Assembly: GCA_038154685.1 (NCBI GenBank)
Contig: JAYPYW010000062.1
Coordinates: 1-18,963 of the forward strand
DNA from: GCA-002722245 sp038154685
GTDB lineage: Bacteria > Bacteroidota > Bacteroidia > Flavobacteriales_C > GCA-002722245
DNA: 18,963 nt
Direction of reading: 5' to 3'
In this document: piece after piece, positions 15,137 through 18,963 of the stretch
Numbering within the stretch: the stretch's first letter is position 1
Layout of the letters: each line of letters starts with the position of its first letter
Translations under genes and position numbers: made by a program
The notes under the pieces: model-generated
What the model was told of the DNA's origin: nothing
Databases searched by the model: none
The model's input: the letters and a program-made list of their open reading frames with translations, nothing else

Positions 15137-16147
15137 CTAAGCATTTGCAAATGGATCATAATTAATTCGATCCCAAAGTTTGTCTTTTAACTCCTGTAAT
15201 CCCTGTTGAGCGACTGATGAAATAAATAAAGTTTCAACACCTTCTGGCAGTTCGTTTACTATTTCTTCTTTTAGCTCCTCATCCAACATATCACATTTAG
15301 AAATCGCTAGCAACCTTTCTTTTTCTAACAAATCAGGATTATACTTCCTTAATTCGTTAACCAAAATATCATATTCCTTAGCTATATCATCAGCATCAGC
15401 AGGAACCAAGAATAATAAAATTGAATTTCGTTCAATGTGACGCAAAAACCTCAACCCAATCCCCTTTCCTTCTGCAGCCCCCTCGATAATCCCAGGAATA
15501 TCTGCCATAATAAATGATTGATCATCTCTATGTCCTACAATTCCCAAATTAGGAACCAAAGTAGTAAATGGATAGTTGGCAATTTCTGGCTTAGCTGCAC
15601 TTACAACCGAAAGTAGTGTAGACTTTCCTGCATTTGGAAATCCAACTAATCCAACATCGGCTAATACCTTTAACTCTAAAACTATCCAAAGCTCTACACC
15701 TGGCAAACCTTTTTGAGCATAGCGCGGAGTTTGACGAACCGAGTTTTTAAAATGAGCATTTCCAAGCCCCCCTTTACCTCCTTCTACAAGGATAACTTCT
15801 TGCCCGTCTTCCAATATCTCACCAATCACCTCTCCAGTTTCAGCGTCTTTAGCAATTGTACCAATAGGCACATCTAAATATACGTCCTCTCCTTCGGCTC
15901 CAGTACTTGTACTTTTACCTCCAGATTCACCGTGAGTGGCTTTAATATGTTTACGATATTTTAAGTGAAGTAATGTCCAGTGCTGAGCATTTCCCCTCAA
16001 GATAATGTGACCTCCTCTTCCTCCGTCACCTCCATCGGGACCTCCCATAGAAGTTAATTTATCACGGAATAAATGACTAGACCCAGGTCCGCCATTTCCG
16101 GATTTACAATTAATCTTAACGTAATCTATGAAGTTGCTTCCAGACAT
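15137..16147 (-). CDS. obg: GTPase Obg/CgtA
   Basis: The protein is 336 residues from the ATG at 16147. I rejected an in-frame start 45 bases upstream because the Obg fold begins right after MSGSNFIDYVKI and a good -7 element lies between the two. The N-terminal glycine-rich Obg domain (1-158) includes SGNGGPGSSHLFRDK and GGPDGGDGGRGG. The GTPase domain has G1 GFPNAGKST (169-177), switch I NYPFTT (191-196), G3 DIPG (216-219), G4 as SKCD (283-286) instead of NKxD, and G5 ISSVA. Obg associates with the 50S ribosomal subunit and links ribosome assembly with (p)ppGpp. It is followed by the PAP2 gene after 3 bases, so both are likely co-transcribed. Confidence 0.95.
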   Translation of the reverse strand: MSGSNFIDYVKINCKSGNGGPGSSHLFRDKLTSMGGPDGGDGGRGGHIILRGNAQHWTLLHLKYRKHIKATHGESGGKSTSTGAEGEDVYLDVPIGTIAKDAETGEVIGEILEDGQEVILVEGGKGGLGNAHFKNSVRQTPRYAQKGLPGVELWIVLELKVLADVGLVGFPNAGKSTLLSVVSAAKPEIANYPFTTLVPNLGIVGHRDDQSFIMADIPGIIEGAAEGKGIGLRFLRHIERNSILLFLVPADADDIAKEYDILVNELRKYNPDLLEKERLLAISKCDMLDEELKEEIVNELPEGVETLFISSVAQQGLQELKDKLWDRINYDPFANA

Positions 16148-16151
16148 GCCG

Positions 16152-16159
16152 CAAAGATA
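16152..16159 (-). promoter_or_regulatory. -7 promoter element of obg, near-leaderless
   Basis: On the minus strand TATCTTTG is an exact match to the Bacteroidota -7 consensus TAnnTTTG, ending 4 bases before the ATG at 16147. Transcription would start at or next to the start codon. No TTG at -33 spacing is visible, so strength is uncertain. Confidence 0.42.
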
Positions 16160-16219
16160 TGACTTTTGATTTTGGAATATGTAATACCACAATTGATAAA
16201 AGATTCTTATTTATTCTCG

Positions 16220-16446
16220 CACAGATTAATGCGATTACACAGATTATTTATCCCAATGATGTCATTCTGATTGAACGAAGAATGAGTGAATGAAGAATCT
16301 CTAGTTTAATTGACAAAAACACTAGAGATTCTTCGGTCGAAACTCCCTCAGGATGACGTTTGGGGATTAAGTTTTTATCGCGTCGATTTTTCAGTTTTCA
16401 CAGATAAAAACTTGATTAACAATCTGTGTAATCTGAAAAATCTGTG
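16220..16446. repeat. Nested palindromic intergenic repeat (MITE- or REP-like)
   Basis: Three inverted repeats are present. The outer pair (16220-16244 and 16422-16446) is complementary at 21 of 25 positions and contains ATCTGTGTAATC. The middle pair consists of GTCATTCTGA (16261-16270) with TCAGGATGAC (16348-16357), 9/10, and GAAGAATCTCTAGT (16292-16305) with its perfect complement (16321-16334). The third is a perfect 11-bp pair, AAGTTTTTATC (16369-16379) with GATAAAAACTT (16403-16413). The element lies between the tolC-like stop and the obg promoter, with no ORF inside. Similar sequences are, from memory, dispersed in Bacteroidota genomes. It may terminate the efflux operon transcript. Confidence 0.7.
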
Positions 16447-16453
16447 TGCTAAA

Positions 16454-17752
16454 TCATTTTACTAATTCGTTCGTCATTCTTAATAATTGATACTCATAAA
16501 CCTTTGTCATGTACTTTTGATTATTGATTCTGTTTTGAATCTGCAAAAGATTTAATTGAGCTTGGCGGAACTGAAGGTTGGTAATTGTCCCAACTTCAAA
16601 TAAAGCTTTGGACCTTTCCAAGTTTGTTGTTGCCACCTTCAAATTAGATTTTTCTAATTCGATTAGGGACAAACTAGATTTCAAAGCATCGTAATAATTC
16701 TGAACCTCCTTTTCAATATTTAATAGTGTTTGCTGTTGTTTTGAGTTGTTTACTTCAATATTAATCTTTGCTTTTTCTAGGGCTTTTTGTTTTTTCATCC
16801 CATCAAACAAATTCCAAGATAAACTCACCGCAGCAGTATAACCAATGGATGAACTTTTTTGCACTACTCCAACATCGTTGGCACTTGAATTATATCCATA
16901 ATTGAAGTTGGTTGAAAGCATCGGCATAAAGTTAGATTTTGCTATTTTTTTATCTAATTCGGCCATATTCAATTGAACGTTAGACAATAAAACTGATGTA
17001 TTATTTTCTTTCGCGGAAGAAATATACTTTGAAGACTCACCCAATATTGGCAGCTCTATTTTTGCATCTGTTTCAAAATCGGTAGCGATAGTTCTCCCTA
17101 AAAGGTAATTCAGGTTATTTTTGGCTTGTCTGATGCTTAACTCAGTATTTACGTAGTTGGCGCTATCGTTATTAAAATCTACCTGAGCATTTAACAGTTC
17201 AATTCTACTTGCATTTCCATATTCGTAATTGGTCTCGATCCTTTCTACTCTTTCCTTTGAGAGAGTCATCGATTCCTTAATTAAATCTAATTGATTTGAC
17301 AATCTAACCACTTCATAATATGAATTCACAACCTGAATCAGGGTACTTTCGATGGTGATTTTTGTTTGCATTTCCGACAACTCTCCCGACTTCTTTAATT
17401 TGTGGTAAGACCTTAATCGAGCCCCTCCATTAAAAATTAAATAAGAAGCAGAAATTTGAGCCTGTTGAGATTCTTGCCCTGCCTCTTGATTTTCAATTGC
17501 GGGAAAAGCATCCTGAGCAAACTCTAAATCTGTTATCGAAACGTTTTGACTTCCTCCAGCATTGGCATCTACTTTTGGCAATAATCCTACAGCCCCAATG
17601 TGAATATCAGTTTTATTGGCCACCTCTTCCTTTTGAGCGATTATAATTCCATGATTGTTAGACAAAGCTAAACTCACGGCATCTTCTAGTTTGAGTACTT
17701 GCGCATTTAGGGGTCCAAAAGCTACGAGTAATATTAATGTTAGTTTTCTCAT
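16454..17752 (-). CDS. TolC-family outer-membrane efflux protein
   Basis: The protein is 432 residues from the ATG at 17752, which lies one base after the stop of the RND gene. An upstream TTG start would overlap that gene and spoil the signal peptide, so I did not use it. The signal peptide MRKLTLILLVAFGPLNA is followed by LKLEDAVSLALSNNHGI, the typical first helix of an OEP domain. Two OEP repeats with long amphipathic helices (for example SYYEVVRLSNQLDLIKES and RIELLNAQVDFNN) form the trimeric channel-tunnel in this family. The partner is the RND pump encoded upstream. The third component, a periplasmic adaptor, is not in the window and may lie further upstream. Confidence 0.9.
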   Translation of the reverse strand: MRKLTLILLVAFGPLNAQVLKLEDAVSLALSNNHGIIIAQKEEVANKTDIHIGAVGLLPKVDANAGGSQNVSITDLEFAQDAFPAIENQEAGQESQQAQISASYLIFNGGARLRSYHKLKKSGELSEMQTKITIESTLIQVVNSYYEVVRLSNQLDLIKESMTLSKERVERIETNYEYGNASRIELLNAQVDFNNDSANYVNTELSIRQAKNNLNYLLGRTIATDFETDAKIELPILGESSKYISSAKENNTSVLLSNVQLNMAELDKKIAKSNFMPMLSTNFNYGYNSSANDVGVVQKSSSIGYTAAVSLSWNLFDGMKKQKALEKAKINIEVNNSKQQQTLLNIEKEVQNYYDALKSSLSLIELEKSNLKVATTNLERSKALFEVGTITNLQFRQAQLNLLQIQNRINNQKYMTKVYEYQLLRMTNELVK

Positions 17753-17753
17753 C

Positions 17754-18963
17754 CTAATTATCCTTTTCTTGGTCAACCAATTTTTCGTATTTCAATTCAA
17801 TAACTGCTCTTTCAAGCTGCTCTGGTTCTTTTCTTATTTCCCCAGTAAACAACCATCTACCTGCGAATTTCCATCTGTTAAAAACATAAAGAATAGACGG
17901 TAAGAAAACCAGCGTTAAGAAAGTTGCCATTAACAAACCGTAGGCTATAGCGATAGCCATTGGGATAAGGAATTGCGCCTGCATACTTTTCTCGAAAATA
18001 AGTGGTGCCAGTCCAGCAATTGTTGTTACTGAAGTTAATAGTATTGGGCGGAATCTTGATAAAGCCGCCTTCTTCAACGCATCAACAAACCCCATCCCTC
18101 GTTTCAAGTTTACATTAAGCGCAGAAATCAATACTAAAGCATCGTTAACCATTATTCCAATCAAGGCGATCATTCCAAAAATTGAGAATAAACTCATTTG
18201 ATAGCCGTGAATAAAGTGTCCCCAAATTACTCCCGCAAAACCAAAAAGAGAAGTAAAGAAAACCGCAGCGGCTTGAGAAAAAGACCTAAAGGTTAAAACA
18301 ACTGTAATAAACATAAATAACAAGATCAATAAACCTCTCGCCTTAATAGACTTTTGTACTTTACCCATTTCTCTTGCCTGCCCTTCAACCGACTTTTTGA
18401 CTTGAGGATATTCTTTTAACAGAGGCGCTACTAATTCGTTATTAACGTAAGCCAATAATTCCGACGAACTTGAATTCTCTACATCCATTAAATCGGCTTG
18501 AATTTTAATCATTCTTTTCCCATCCAAGTGATCGTACTTTACAACACCTCTACTCTGCTCGATTTCAACTAAATCTTTAGCTAAATAATCTTTTCCACGT
18601 AGCCTTAACCTTCTATTCTCAAAATCTCCAATAGAATTACGTGCCGATTTATCGTATCTCACCCAAACTTTCACCTCATCTAAACCTCTTTGTAATCGTT
18701 GAACTTCGTAACCATAAAAACCGTTTCTAATTTCCGCAATTACCTCTCCGTAAGTAAACCCCAAAGAGTAAGCTTTATCCTTTAACTTGATATTCAATTC
18801 TAACATCCCCTGCTGATCCGAAGACTCGATATTCTTAAGCGTCCCCATATCACGCATACCTTCCAAAAGACGATCTTTAAACTCTTCCAAAACGGCATTA
18901 TCTCTAGAGAACAAAGCAACAGAAATTGGTCTACCAAAAGGTCCACCTTCTTTTGCTGTTAGC
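17754..18963 (-). CDS. RND-family efflux transporter, C-terminal part (5' end beyond window)
   Basis: About 402 residues are visible and the frame stays open to the right edge; full proteins of this family have roughly 1000 residues. The visible part contains a porter region (from GGPFGRPISVALFSRDNAVL onward) and then the last membrane block. Typical signatures are SLFSIFGMIALIGIMVNDALVLI, RFRPILLTSVTTIAGLAPL and a final long hydrophobic segment ending LVFLPSILYV. This is an inner-membrane, proton-driven exporter of the HAE-type RND group, of unknown substrate. The C-terminal tail (about 35 residues after the last membrane segment) is charged. The TolC-like gene follows after one base, so the two form an operon. 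Confidence 0.9.
   Translation of the reverse strand, partial: LTAKEGGPFGRPISVALFSRDNAVLEEFKDRLLEGMRDMGTLKNIESSDQQGMLELNIKLKDKAYSLGFTYGEVIAEIRNGFYGYEVQRLQRGLDEVKVWVRYDKSARNSIGDFENRRLRLRGKDYLAKDLVEIEQSRGVVKYDHLDGKRMIKIQADLMDVENSSSSELLAYVNNELVAPLLKEYPQVKKSVEGQAREMGKVQKSIKARGLLILLFMFITVVLTFRSFSQAAAVFFTSLFGFAGVIWGHFIHGYQMSLFSIFGMIALIGIMVNDALVLISALNVNLKRGMGFVDALKKAALSRFRPILLTSVTTIAGLAPLIFEKSMQAQFLIPMAIAIAYGLLMATFLTLVFLPSILYVFNRWKFAGRWLFTGEIRKEPEQLERAVIELKYEKLVDQEKDN

Noticed and set aside
16148..16192. Fifteen extra N-terminal residues for Obg
   Set aside because: They precede the conserved Obg start, look unlike the family, and contain the likely -7 promoter element.
17753..17776. TTG start for the TolC-like protein
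   Set aside because: It would overlap the RND gene and place charged residues before a good signal peptide; the ATG at 17752 fits better.

Overview
The window looks like a chromosomal segment of a Bacteroidota bacterium, most likely Flavobacteriales. It is AT-rich. It carries Bacteroidota-type -7 motifs (TAnnTTTG-like) and mostly lacks Shine-Dalgarno sites. Its housekeeping genes (Obg, GuaB, DivIC/FtsB, tandem SurA-like genes beside MoxR) have a Bacteroidota flavour. A run of ten N at 14584-14593 shows it comes from a draft assembly.

Left region, 1 to about 3446: this reads as the 3' end of an integron-type gene-cassette array with no integrase in view. Four single-gene cassettes all lie on the + strand: a partial unknown protein, an APC-family amino acid permease, a lipoprotein with three 43-residue repeats, and a small membrane protein. 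Each is followed by an imperfect palindrome with attC-like R''/L''/L'/R' organisation. In each cassette with both ends visible, the first bases are the reverse complement of the left core of its own attC: 9/9 for cassette 2, 9/12 for cassette 3 and 9/9 for cassette 4. This is the signature of units that once existed as circles. The last attC lacks a proper GTT core, which marks the array boundary. Any integrase gene would be expected left of the window.

Middle region, 3512 to 12746: a small DivIC/FtsB-like division gene (+) converges on a tightly packed minus-strand operon. In transcription order the operon is guaB (IMP dehydrogenase), a large two-parvulin PPIase, a SurA-like lipoprotein, surA, a MoxR AAA+ ATPase, queE, a CoA-binding-domain protein and a thioredoxin-ApbE fusion. 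Junctions are 27 bases or shorter, and two are TAATG overlaps. The three SurA-like genes should act on outer-membrane protein folding in the periplasm. The downstream genes serve queuosine synthesis and flavinylation.

Right region, 12747 to 18963: a 309-base divergent intergenic stretch leads to a Bacteroidota-type helical protein of unknown function (+). This converges on a minus-strand obg-PAP2 phosphatase pair, whose C-terminal end is blurred by the N run. Upstream of obg lies a nested palindromic repeat element (16220-16446). Beyond it are a TolC-like outer-membrane factor and the C-terminal part of an RND efflux pump that runs off the right edge.

The main point of interest is the cassette array and its cargo. 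The rest is conserved chromosomal backbone with a few unusual gene architectures.
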